DNA of 35,987 nucleotides from Fidelibacterota bacterium (lineage in GTDB: Bacteria; Fidelibacterota; Marinisomatia; SCGC-AAA003-L08; TS1B11), in the NCBI GenBank assembly GCA_004124875.1, contig SCKJ01000013.1:1-35987 (forward strand). Direction: 5' to 3'. Shown here in pieces: positions 16,590 to 23,988 of the stretch (the first letter of the stretch is position 1; each line of letters opens with the position of its first letter). The notes beneath the pieces were generated by a model. That model did not search any database, had not been told where the DNA came from, and was given only the letters and a program-made list of their open reading frames with translations. The translations under genes were made by a program, and so were the position numbers.

Positions 16590-17647
16590 AACTCTGTCGC
16601 GTGGGTCAGAAAACCCGCCTTCTGATAAAGCCGCTGTGCATTGTAGTTGCGCCCCTGAGTGACGACCCGGACAGCTTGAACCCCTCTGACTTCCAAGCGG
16701 TGGAAAACCGCCATGAGAAGTTTTTTTCCGAGACCTTTGCCCGCCTGCGATTTGGTCACCCCCACCAGTCCGATATGGGCCAGATCCTCACCCACATATC
16801 GCACCGTACAGAACCCAATGGGTTCATCATCGTCAAAAAGGCAGTAGCACTCATCATCAAAGGTTCCCAGCACCGCCTTTTCGATCCAGTTTTTGTAAAA
16901 CAGGTCGATGGCCTCCGTATCAAAGCGCCCATCGAAATAGTACCGGCTGTTGCTGTACATTTTATCCGCGATTTCGGCCAGCCTGGGGATATGCCGCTTC
17001 TCGGCCAGGCCGAAACGGATGTTGTCCTGCATTGAGACCTCGTGGTCTCCGCCGAGGGGCCTTTGGTAGGTGAGGCGAATATCCTTGAACATAAAGTAGT
17101 TCTCTTCAGCCACCCGGACACTGCGGGAATCGTGACAGTTGCACAAGTATTCGACCAGTTTCACCTGATGCCGCTCAATAAATATGTCGATGCGATACAT
17201 AATCGTTTCGGTCAAATGGCGGCAGCTCAAATAGGCGATGGTATAACCAAAAAAGTCCGAATCCCACGAGAGCAGTTTGATCAGGTTGAAGATTTCCTGG
17301 AAGTGGTCCTCCTTTTCAGGGTGTTTCTGAAGCGAATAATCCTCGCCGGTGAAATACTTATCCTCGCCCACATACTTGTAGTCGATGTTGATGTCGCTCA
17401 CCTGGCTGCCGGTGCGGTCCAGTGTAATAGAGACAATCTGCAGCCCCCGTAGGATCAACTCCCATTCGCGGGGCAGTCTATTGGAGATCACCACATCGAC
17501 CTCCCATGATTCCAGCTCTTTAGCATTCAGATCGCCCAGATTGACCCGTCTGGTATGGTCATCCTTCTCGCAGATCCGGTAAGCGGCCTCCACCTCTGTG
17601 GCGTAGTCCCGATCCGCCCCATCCTGAAAGATAAACAGCTTTTTCAT
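16568..17647 (-). CDS. WecD-like GNAT acetyltransferase with N-terminal PseG-like region
   Basis: Residues about 117-359 form a GNAT enzyme related to WecD: LLSWDSDFFGYTIAYL (125-140), then the acetyl-CoA loop VTKSQAGKGLGKKLL (297-311) and NYNAQRLYQKAGF (334-346). It would N-acetylate an amino sugar. The first 105 residues are extra. They resemble the donor half of a PseG/SpsG-like UDP-sugar hydrolase (VVISNRLP, SITLDRTGSQVSDINID, TGEDYSL), though short and without the usual catalytic half. A PseG-like/GNAT fusion would combine two consecutive steps of nonulosonate synthesis, but the N-terminal call is weak. It starts two bases after the NeuB-like stop. Confidence 0.7.
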   Translation of the reverse strand: MKKLFIFQDGADRDYATEVEAAYRICEKDDHTRRVNLGDLNAKELESWEVDVVISNRLPREWELILRGLQIVSITLDRTGSQVSDINIDYKYVGEDKYFTGEDYSLQKHPEKEDHFQEIFNLIKLLSWDSDFFGYTIAYLSCRHLTETIMYRIDIFIERHQVKLVEYLCNCHDSRSVRVAEENYFMFKDIRLTYQRPLGGDHEVSMQDNIRFGLAEKRHIPRLAEIADKMYSNSRYYFDGRFDTEAIDLFYKNWIEKAVLGTFDDECYCLFDDDEPIGFCTVRYVGEDLAHIGLVGVTKSQAGKGLGKKLLMAVFHRLEVRGVQAVRVVTQGRNYNAQRLYQKAGFLTHATELWYHRWL

Positions 17648-17649
17648 GA

Positions 17650-18483
17650 TCAGGAACTGTATCGTCGATATTGCACGGTACCTTCTTCAGCGGTTCGGAC
17701 CCCGAGGTCGCCTTGCCCAAGGATGGTTTCCAGGCGTCGGGTTTCGACAACCAATTTGGCCATTTTCTCTTCGCTGATGGAGACTGGAGCATCGATGCAA
17801 TCCATGTTGTCATCGAGCTTGTAGTGCTTTTCCAGAATCTGCGCCCCCCCGGCAACGGCGTACAAGGGAACGAGGATGTCGTCGGTATGGTCCGACTGCC
17901 CGATTACGCAGTCGTAACGCTGCTGCAACGCCTTCAGGGCAGCGAGATTCGCATCCTTTTCATCGGTGGGATAAGCGGAGATGCAGTGTAGCAGAGCGAT
18001 GTTACCGGTGACCTTCTTGAGAATTCTGTAGGCAGCGTCGATTTCTTCGGCGCTTGACATGCCCACAGACATGATCAAAGGTTTCCGGGTTTGGGCTATT
18101 TTCAGCAGTATCTTATGATTGACCACATCAAAGGAGGCGATTTTGTAGAGAGCGGTATCGATACTCTGTAGGAAATCAACGCTTTCATCATCAAAGGGGG
18201 TGGAAAACCAGTCGATCTGATGCTCTTTTGCGTAGTCTTTGAGCTCGGCGCATGCGTCGAATGACAGCTCGCACGTTTTCAGGATGTCAAAGATCGGTGA
18301 ATCTTTCGCCACCCGTTTCTCCGTGATATAGGTTTGAAACTTCACCGCGTCCGCTCCGGTCCGGGCAGCCGACAAGATCAGCTGCTTGGCCACGTCAAGA
18401 TCACCCCCGTGGTTGATCCCTATCTCAGCAATGATGTATACCCGATTGTCCGTATTGAACCCGTAGTCGGTGAGCTTTTTCAT
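17650..18483 (-). CDS. NeuB-family nonulosonate synthase lacking the SAF domain
   Basis: The TIM-barrel synthase domain is clear: IIAEIGINHGG (17-27), VKFQTY (47-52), HCISAYPT and IGQSDHT, ending with the EKHYKLD segment. NeuB/LegI/PseI enzymes condense a six-carbon amino sugar with phosphoenolpyruvate to make a nine-carbon ulosonic acid. Usual members have about 340-350 residues with a C-terminal antifreeze-like SAF domain that closes the neighbouring active site. This one stops at 277, directly after the barrel, and the next gene starts two bases on, so no SAF domain follows in any frame. An AGGG six bases upstream supports the start. It may act on a non-standard substrate. Confidence 0.85.
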   Translation of the reverse strand: MKKLTDYGFNTDNRVYIIAEIGINHGGDLDVAKQLILSAARTGADAVKFQTYITEKRVAKDSPIFDILKTCELSFDACAELKDYAKEHQIDWFSTPFDDESVDFLQSIDTALYKIASFDVVNHKILLKIAQTRKPLIMSVGMSSAEEIDAAYRILKKVTGNIALLHCISAYPTDEKDANLAALKALQQRYDCVIGQSDHTDDILVPLYAVAGGAQILEKHYKLDDNMDCIDAPVSISEEKMAKLVVETRRLETILGQGDLGVRTAEEGTVQYRRYSS

Positions 18484-18505
18484 GATGTACCCTGTCTGCC
18501 GGTGA

Positions 18506-19285
18506 TTACCAACTTGTCATGCCCCCATCCACAACAAGGTTGTGTCCGGTTGTGTAGCTGGCAGCTGGGGATGCCAGGTATAGTGCGGCCCCCACCATCT
18601 CACCCGCCTCCGCCATCCGGCCCATTGGATTCCGCTCCGAATAAAGAGAAATAAATTCCTCCCCCTGAGGGGCCTCCGGGTTATAAATCCCTCCAGGCGA
18701 GATGCTGTTGACCCGGATATGGCGCGAAGCCAGGTGGACAGCGAAGTAGCGCGTCATCTGAATGATCCCCGCTTTGGTGGCCCCATAGACTTCGGAATTG
18801 TGTCGTTCAGTGTCGGTGTAAATCCGGAAATCGGGGCTGATCAGCCCGTACACGGAGGCGATATTGACGACACTCTTGGGCCCACTGTTCCTCTTGGATC
18901 GCCTGGCATACTCCTGAATGCAGAAAAAAGTGCCTTTCAGATTCACGTTCATTACCCAGTCAAAAGACGGTTCGGGGCGCTCTTCAAACGGCTCGAAACA
19001 ACTGACCCCTGCGTTGTTGATCAATATGTCCAGTTCGCCGGAGGAGTAAATGTCATCGAATACCTTTTCCACTGATCCTTTGTCAGCAATATCGAGGGTC
19101 AGGTAGCGGCAGCGATCCGAGGTGATCATCTTCTCGCGGTTGAGATCCTTGTCGGCGCCGATCACTTTGGCTCCCGCGCTCAGGAAGGCGGAACAGAATT
19201 CGTGGCCCAACTGTCCGGTGGCACCGGTTACCAGCACCGATTTGCCTTCGAGACCGAACAGTTTTTTCAGGTAGTGGTCACTCAT
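18506..19285 (-). CDS. Short-chain dehydrogenase/reductase, PtmA-like
   Basis: This 259-residue classical SDR has TGATGQLG at 20-27, NNAG at 90-93, Ser144 and the YGATK catalytic pair (Y167, K171), and ends in GHNLVVDGGMTSW. It resembles PtmA and related oxidoreductases found beside NeuB-like and cytidylyltransferase genes in flagellin-glycan loci (family knowledge). It probably oxidises or reduces a sugar or ulosonate intermediate with NAD(P). It lies between the TIM-barrel gene and the NeuB-like gene with gaps of 6 and 22 bases. Confidence 0.82.
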   Translation of the reverse strand: MSDHYLKKLFGLEGKSVLVTGATGQLGHEFCSAFLSAGAKVIGADKDLNREKMITSDRCRYLTLDIADKGSVEKVFDDIYSSGELDILINNAGVSCFEPFEERPEPSFDWVMNVNLKGTFFCIQEYARRSKRNSGPKSVVNIASVYGLISPDFRIYTDTERHNSEVYGATKAGIIQMTRYFAVHLASRHIRVNSISPGGIYNPEAPQGEEFISLYSERNPMGRMAEAGEMVGAALYLASPAASYTTGHNLVVDGGMTSW

Positions 19286-19291
19286 GCCCGA

Positions 19292-20077
19292 TTAATATCC
19301 CCAGTCGGCCAGCTGGGCTCGCAAATTGTTAATGCTCTCTACCAGGATATCTTTGTCCTTGTAGTACTCGATGGTCAGGTACCGCACTTTTCCGCTCTGG
19401 TCGATGATCGCTTTTACATCCTGAGTCATCTGCTCGTTGGGTGAATCGTGAGTATCATAGGCGATACCCTCGTCGGGGAGGTTGGGCTGGCAGATGTGAA
19501 TTTGTACCGTGCGATCAATGGGTAGGCTGTCCACATAAGCCGAGTATGCGATGCCCCTGTTTTGGGCCGTGACCATGGCATGGGCAATATCAAATAACAG
19601 GTAGATGTCGTTTTGTCCAATCAGTTCGGTAAGAAAATCGCCGTCGGTGACGATGTCATAAGCCGCTGTAGGATAGTAGTTGTTATTCTCCACAGCGATC
19701 AGGGTCCCTTCCGGCACAAAGGTGCGCAGCCAGCGGATGTTTTCCCCCGCGTAGCGCAGCATTTCATCCCGCGTATAGACCCTACCGCCCAGTTCGTACA
19801 TTTTGTCATCGAGCAAGGGCGCGTCACAGCAGGTAGTGGCCTGAAGAGAAACCACCTTCAGCTCGGGCTTGGACTCAATGGCACTTTTCAAATATCGCTC
19901 CCGCTCAGGTCCCCATTCATGGACAATGTCAACGTCAATGTGAAACAGATGTTGCATGGGCAGCGTGGAGGCCAGCGAACGCTCACGGACTTCCAGGCAG
20001 TCGCTCACTCCGGCAATAGCGCGGGCGTTTTCCTGGTCTTCAAACAGGTGGGAAATGGGGGTGGCCAGTTGAATCAT
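19292..20077 (-). CDS. TIM-barrel metalloenzyme, DUF692/xylose-isomerase-like
   Basis: A 261-residue protein with the pattern of sugar isomerase/epimerase-like TIM barrels and, in its second half, of DUF692 (MNIO) proteins. LIAVENNNYYP (E130), LLFDIAHAMVTAQNRG (D163, H166), VQIHI (H194), YDTHDSP (D208, H210) and LTIEYYKD (E237) are plausible metal ligands. The DTHD stretch and the NARNHG-like AQNRG are especially DUF692-like. An isomerase or epimerase acting on the sugar precursor of the nonulosonate is the simplest guess. A metal-dependent oxidation, as in MNIO enzymes, is an alternative. Neither role is proven. It lies 36 bases after the DegT-type aminotransferase gene. Confidence 0.6.
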   Translation of the reverse strand: MIQLATPISHLFEDQENARAIAGVSDCLEVRERSLASTLPMQHLFHIDVDIVHEWGPERERYLKSAIESKPELKVVSLQATTCCDAPLLDDKMYELGGRVYTRDEMLRYAGENIRWLRTFVPEGTLIAVENNNYYPTAAYDIVTDGDFLTELIGQNDIYLLFDIAHAMVTAQNRGIAYSAYVDSLPIDRTVQIHICQPNLPDEGIAYDTHDSPNEQMTQDVKAIIDQSGKVRYLTIEYYKDKDILVESINNLRAQLADWGY

Positions 20078-20113
20078 CTTATCTGCTCCGTGTCATACGA
20101 TTTTGCATAAGGG

Positions 20114-21286
20114 CTAACTGTTGAGAATACGTTTCACGGCGTCGATCACCGAATCCACATCGCCCTCAGATAGCGCCGGAGAAAGGGGCAGGCTTACGGT
20201 CTGCTCTCCGATCTGGTGGGCATGGGGATAATCCTCCGGTTTCCAGCCGAAAGTCTCCTGATAGTAGGGATGCGCCGGTATGCTCAAGTAATGAACTCCG
20301 ACGCCAATATTGAGTTCCTTCATTTTCTGCATGAAATCGTCCCTGCTTGCGCCGGCGCTGTCCTCATCTACAAAAATCGTGTACAGGTGGTACGCATGAC
20401 GGGTATCCGCTTCTACAGGCGCAGGGATGCCAATGGGCAGATTCGCAAAGCCCTCATTGTAACGATGCCAGATCACCTCACGCCGTTTCCAGTTTTCTTC
20501 CACCCGCCGCAGCTGGTGAATGCCAATGGCTGCCTGAATATCCATCATATTATACTTGAAGCCGGCGTACTTCACAAAGTAATGCACGTAGCCACTGTCT
20601 CCGAACCGCTTCCAGGCATCCTTGGTCATCCCATGCAGGGCGAGCATTTTAATCATGGCCGCATCCTGCTGTTTGGCGGCGATCACCATGCCGCCTTCGC
20701 CGGTAATCACATTCTTCGTCACGTAAAAGCTGAAACAGCCAAAGTCTCCGAAAGTGCCCGCCTTCTGTCCACGATATTCGGTCTCAATGGCGTGGGCACA
20801 ATCTTCAATCACTTTCAGACCGTGCTTTTGGGCAACCGCCATGATTTCATCCATATTACATGAGCGGCCGGCAAAATGCACAAGAAGTATGGCACCCGTT
20901 TTGGGTGTCACCGCCGCCTCAACGGCGTCTGCCATCAAGTTCATCGTTACCGGATCCACATCCACCAGCACAGGCGTCAAATTTGCGTGAATGATGGCAT
21001 TTACCGATGCGCAGAAGGTCATGGCTGTGGTAATCACTTCTGATTCCGGCTCCAGATCGGCAGCCACCAGACTCAAGTGGAGCGCTGCTGTGCAGGAGTT
21101 GACGGCAACAGCATTGGTCACACCTTTATAGCTCCCGAAATCGTTTTCGAAGGCTTCCACCTTCGGCCCGCTGCCCAACCAGCCGGTGCGGAGGCTGTCG
21201 ACCACTTCATTGATCTCATCCTCCTCAATGGCTGGGGCTCCAAAGACCAGGAAATCGTCACGCCGGGGTCGCATAGCATCACTCAC
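20114..21286 (-). CDS. DegT/DnrJ/EryC1/StrS sugar aminotransferase (LegC/PseC-like)
   Basis: This 390-residue PLP enzyme starts with the typical FGAPAIEEDEINEVVDSLRTGWLGSGP. It has VNSCTAALHLSLVA for phosphate binding, EDCAHAIET with the PLP Asp (D162) and the catalytic Lys in FYVTKNVITGEGGM (K191). It transaminates a UDP-4-keto-6-deoxy-HexNAc in such pathways, giving the 4-amino sugar needed for legionaminic or pseudaminic-like acids. The matching 4,6-dehydratase (LegB/PseB) is not in the window and must be encoded elsewhere. Met5 is an alternative start. It is the second gene of the block, after wzz. Confidence 0.87.
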   Translation of the reverse strand: MSDAMRPRRDDFLVFGAPAIEEDEINEVVDSLRTGWLGSGPKVEAFENDFGSYKGVTNAVAVNSCTAALHLSLVAADLEPESEVITTAMTFCASVNAIIHANLTPVLVDVDPVTMNLMADAVEAAVTPKTGAILLVHFAGRSCNMDEIMAVAQKHGLKVIEDCAHAIETEYRGQKAGTFGDFGCFSFYVTKNVITGEGGMVIAAKQQDAAMIKMLALHGMTKDAWKRFGDSGYVHYFVKYAGFKYNMMDIQAAIGIHQLRRVEENWKRREVIWHRYNEGFANLPIGIPAPVEADTRHAYHLYTIFVDEDSAGASRDDFMQKMKELNIGVGVHYLSIPAHPYYQETFGWKPEDYPHAHQIGEQTVSLPLSPALSEGDVDSVIDAVKRILNS

Positions 21287-21334
21287 CGTGGTTGTTCCTG
21301 ATTGAGATAGCTGTCATCTTGTGGGGACAGATAT

Positions 21335-22525
21335 TCAGCGGTTTCTACGTTTTATTTGCAAGGATTCCCGTATTTCCGTCAATTTCGCTTGGGAGCTCTC
21401 ACTGATGCCTGCGCCCAGCGTGATCGCGCGAAAAATGACCACTATCCCCGCTGAAACAAGGCCCAAAAAAATGCCCAAAAGCACCGTGAGCGTTCTTTTG
21501 GGTCCGCTGGGATGCAGGGGCTGTAGCGGCACTTCAATGAAGGTGAGCACCGGCTTGCTGCGTTGCAGCTCAATTTCGGATTGGGTCAACTGATTCTGCA
21601 GATCGGAGTAAACCTGCACCTTGAAGTTCAATTCCCGCTGTAGCCTGCCCCGCTCTGCTTTGAGAGTGCTCGTCTGGATATTTTGATTTCGATCAATGAA
21701 CCGGGCCAGCTCATTTTCCACCAACATCAGTTCGCCTGCGGCTGTGGCGAATTGATTTTGGATGAACTCAAGGTTCTGGCGTGCCTTAAAAGTGTAAATA
21801 TCACGGATGCGGATTCTTAAATGTTTGATGTAGGTTGAGACCAGCCCGACCGAGAGCGACGGATTGTGTGTGGTTACGGAAATGGCCATTATCCCTGAAT
21901 TGCGGTTGACCCTGACCGCCAACACTTCCGAGAGCCATTTGATCGCCTTTTGCTCATCTTTGCTGAGGTAGAGTATGCCCATGTTCCTGTCGGCAACTGC
22001 CGGACCGCCGCGACTGCTCCGTACAAGACTCATGATTGTAGAGGGCAGTTTAATTGTCACATTGACCACCCCCTTGGCGAATCCCTTCAGCAGGCCCGGT
22101 GGTCTGCTGTAGTATTCGACAAAGGTCATCGATTTGCCCAGATCATCGAAGGTATAAACTGTGTTTGCAACCGCCAGTCTGACCTCGCGGCTGCGGATAA
22201 TTTCCGGATAGCTTTCGGGGGAGAGTCCTATCGACCCGCCGCCAAAGCTGAGACCCAACCCCCTGAGGGCGTCCAGACCGGAAAGCCCTGAACCGCTTCC
22301 CGTTTCCACCTCACGGATGATTTTTGCCGAAGCGGTGTATTGCGCCGGACTGAAAATGGCAACGGCCAGAGCGATACCCATGACCGATCCGGATATCTTA
22401 AGAACCAGCCTTCGATTCCGGGCAATCAGCAACAACACATCGAGCAACGAAAATATATCTGAGGTTTCCCTAACCGCGTCATTGGCCTCCGGGGCGGCTG
22501 TACGGTCTATATCGTTCATATTCAC
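21335..22525 (-). CDS. Wzz-like chain-length determinant
   Basis: A 396-residue inner-membrane protein with a Wzz domain: an N-terminal cytoplasmic stretch, TM1 near 43-60, a long periplasmic region with coiled-coil helix (LEFIQNQFATAAGELMLVENEL), the Pro-rich PLQPLHPSGPKRTL segment and TM2 around 347-370. Wzz/PCP proteins set polymer length together with Wzy. No tyrosine-kinase domain is fused and no Wza exporter is in the window. GTG at 22525 or ATG at 22519 begin the protein; the upstream ribosome binding site is weak either way. It is the first gene of the 17-gene block, so the block promoter should lie in 22526-22680, but I see no convincing -35/-10 pair. Confidence 0.82.
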   Translation of the reverse strand: MNMNDIDRTAAPEANDAVRETSDIFSLLDVLLLIARNRRLVLKISGSVMGIALAVAIFSPAQYTASAKIIREVETGSGSGLSGLDALRGLGLSFGGGSIGLSPESYPEIIRSREVRLAVANTVYTFDDLGKSMTFVEYYSRPPGLLKGFAKGVVNVTIKLPSTIMSLVRSSRGGPAVADRNMGILYLSKDEQKAIKWLSEVLAVRVNRNSGIMAISVTTHNPSLSVGLVSTYIKHLRIRIRDIYTFKARQNLEFIQNQFATAAGELMLVENELARFIDRNQNIQTSTLKAERGRLQRELNFKVQVYSDLQNQLTQSEIELQRSKPVLTFIEVPLQPLHPSGPKRTLTVLLGIFLGLVSAGIVVIFRAITLGAGISESSQAKLTEIRESLQIKRRNR

Positions 22526-22684
22526 TATACTGCTAAACCTTACTTGCGTTCTTTACAGATGGGTGACAGGTTTCATTGCTCAACCTGCAAAAGGGCCAAA
22601 TCCTCTACTGGCAATGCGCGCACCTTTTTGTTTCCAGCTCATGAACGGCGCCCCATACCAGCTCTTCTGGGCAGCAGACTGTAG
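22526..22684. other. Upstream region of the glycan block, no gene
   Basis: This gap must hold the start site of the minus-strand glycan block. On the minus strand TATAGT occurs close to the wzz start, but no acceptable -35 is at 16-18 bases, so no promoter is called. A plus-strand frame (ending at 22721) overlaps it without recognisable domains. Confidence 0.35.
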
Positions 22685-22915
22685 GTACAGCAACCCCCTA
22701 TTTTCCTTGGTGCTAAAATAACAGCTACAGAACCAATCCTCCAGTCAATATTCCGGAGGAGAATCGTTGAGGCGACGCCCGCGCCCGTGCTCACAACAGA
22801 CCCCCATCTGTACCAATGCGCAGATGGGGTCGGCAATGCGGGGGACTGTTTTACCTGTCACATGGAATATGTTAAGCTGGATCTCGCCAAACCAGAAATT
22901 CGTTTAAAGGCGTAA
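22685..22915 (+). pseudogene. Open fragment of an unrecognised protein
   Basis: The plus strand is open for 76 codons from just after a TAG (22682) to a TAA at 22913-22915, with no start codon and ribosome binding site. The translation is protein-like (GAKITATEPILQSIFRRRIV, then TTDPHLYQCADGVGNAGDCF, ending KPEIRLKA). It reads like the 3' end of a larger gene, which I do not recognise. A CFTCH motif occurs but with no other cytochrome feature. The opposite strand is also open for 65 codons, so which strand was coding is uncertain. It ends 7 bases from the end of the rmlB remnant. Confidence 0.3.
22799..22831. repeat. Hairpin-forming inverted repeat
   Basis: CCCCATCTG (22802-22810) and CAGATGGGG (22821-22829) are perfect 9-base arms around a 10-base loop. 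A one-base bulge and GAC/GTC extend the stem. Neither strand has a T-run after it, so it is not a standard terminator. It lies inside the open fragment above. Confidence 0.4.
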
Positions 22916-22922
22916 CTGTGCG

Positions 22923-23312
22923 TTATTTCATCCCTAGCCTGGTACGATCATAATCCTTTAGAACCGTCTCGCACCAGTCTAGATGAGTGACATACCAGGC
23001 GACAGTCTCCCTGAGCCCCTGCGCTAGAGATCGCGACGGCTGCCAGCCAAGCTCGCGCTTGATCATGCCCGTATCAACGGCATAACGCTTATCGTGACCC
23101 GTTCTATCAGGCACAAAGGTAATGAGTGACTCATAATCACGATTCGGATCGTAGCTGGTGTTCTCTGCAATCAGGTCTGAGTTTTTCCTAAGGGCGCCAA
23201 ATAGCGCCGCCAGCAGTTGGAGGTTTGTCCACTCACTATTCCCTCCCATATTGTATGTCGCCCCCACAGCGCCTTCGCTGGAAAAACACCGTATGAGGTT
23301 CTGAAATCTCTC
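22923..23312 (-). pseudogene. rmlB: 3' remnant of dTDP-glucose 4,6-dehydratase gene
   Basis: The C-terminal third of RmlB is plain: YNMGGNSEWTN, LITFVPDRTGHDKRYAVD and KRELGWQPSRSLAQGLRETV match the end of dTDP-glucose 4,6-dehydratases, which have about 340-350 residues. Only about 115-130 are present. The frame is closed by a stop at 23313-23315, and homology fades just upstream of VGATYNMGG. The NAD-binding half and catalytic Tyr-Lys are missing, so the gene is dead. It lies just upstream of the glycan block and may be what remains of an older deoxysugar module. Confidence 0.8.
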
Positions 23313-23409
23313 TTAACTTAGGAGCGTATTAGTCCAACTGGGTATGAAGTATTACAGTTGAACAAGGCAGGCAGGGCCGAAAGGTCCTGATGATGAACCA
23401 ATCGCAAAC

Positions 23410-23988
23410 ATGACTAAACTGCAGCGAATTATTGTGAGTATCTCCGTTTTTTTCTTCGGCGCAAAGATGTCCGGCCAATCGCTTGCTCCTTTCCAGACTC
23501 TCCAATTTTGTGTTCAGATCGTAGAACCTGCCCAGGCAAAATCTCTCAACGGATACTGGGATCCCGAGAGAGGATTGGAAGCCATGATTAGCACCCCTTT
23601 CTATTGGGGGGAGATTTACATGGGAGGGCAAATCAAGTCGTATTCCGGCACTGACCCCTCATATCCGAATTTCGAGAGTCTGTACCCATTTCTCGGATGG
23701 GGAGTATCTATCCCCCTGCCGTTCCAAGCCAGGCTCCATCCAGGATTTAATATTGGAATCAATCGAATGGAATTCGATACTCTCACCGGCTATCAGCGAA
23801 CTGAGAGTGAGGTGGGTCTCACGTTACTGATCGGGTTCAGCACGCTGTTTACCCCAAGCTTGACGCTGCGCGGTTCCATCCGCCGGGAAACTATCTTCAC
23901 TTACGAACGCATTCATCTGTTGCAATACACAGTCGGGCTCGGCTACACAATCAAAACTCCTCGAGGAATCAAAAAGTTACTGGAATGA
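23410..23988 (+). CDS. Small outer-membrane beta-barrel protein
   Basis: A 192-residue protein with a signal peptide (MTKLQRIIVSISVFFFGAKMSGQ, cleavage near SGQ). It continues with alternating aromatic/polar strands typical of an outer-membrane barrel (YWGEIYMGGQIKSYS, FLGWGVSIPLPFQARLHPGF, LTLRGSIRRETIFTYER). No known family is recognised. Its stop overlaps the start of the TonB-dependent receptor by four bases (ATGA), so they form an operon and probably a functional pair at the outer membrane. No clear ribosome binding site precedes the ATG. Confidence 0.6.
   Translation: MTKLQRIIVSISVFFFGAKMSGQSLAPFQTLQFCVQIVEPAQAKSLNGYWDPERGLEAMISTPFYWGEIYMGGQIKSYSGTDPSYPNFESLYPFLGWGVSIPLPFQARLHPGFNIGINRMEFDTLTGYQRTESEVGLTLLIGFSTLFTPSLTLRGSIRRETIFTYERIHLLQYTVGLGYTIKTPRGIKKLLE

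Noticed and set aside
20114..21286. Assignment of a specific legionaminic or pseudaminic pathway symbol (legC or pseC)
   Set aside because: The DegT-type family is too broad, and the rest of the module departs from both known pathways, so no gene symbol is given.
22526..22600. TATAGT near the wzz start as the -10 box of the glycan block
   Set aside because: It lies almost on the start codon and has no acceptable -35 at the right distance.
22799..22831. Hairpin as a terminator for the convergent remnants
   Set aside because: No T-run follows on either strand, and it lies inside an open frame instead of after one.
22835..22915. CxxCH motif (CFTCH) as a sign of a cytochrome c
   Set aside because: Single motif in a short fragment with no signal peptide, no distal Met context and no cytochrome genes nearby; likely chance.
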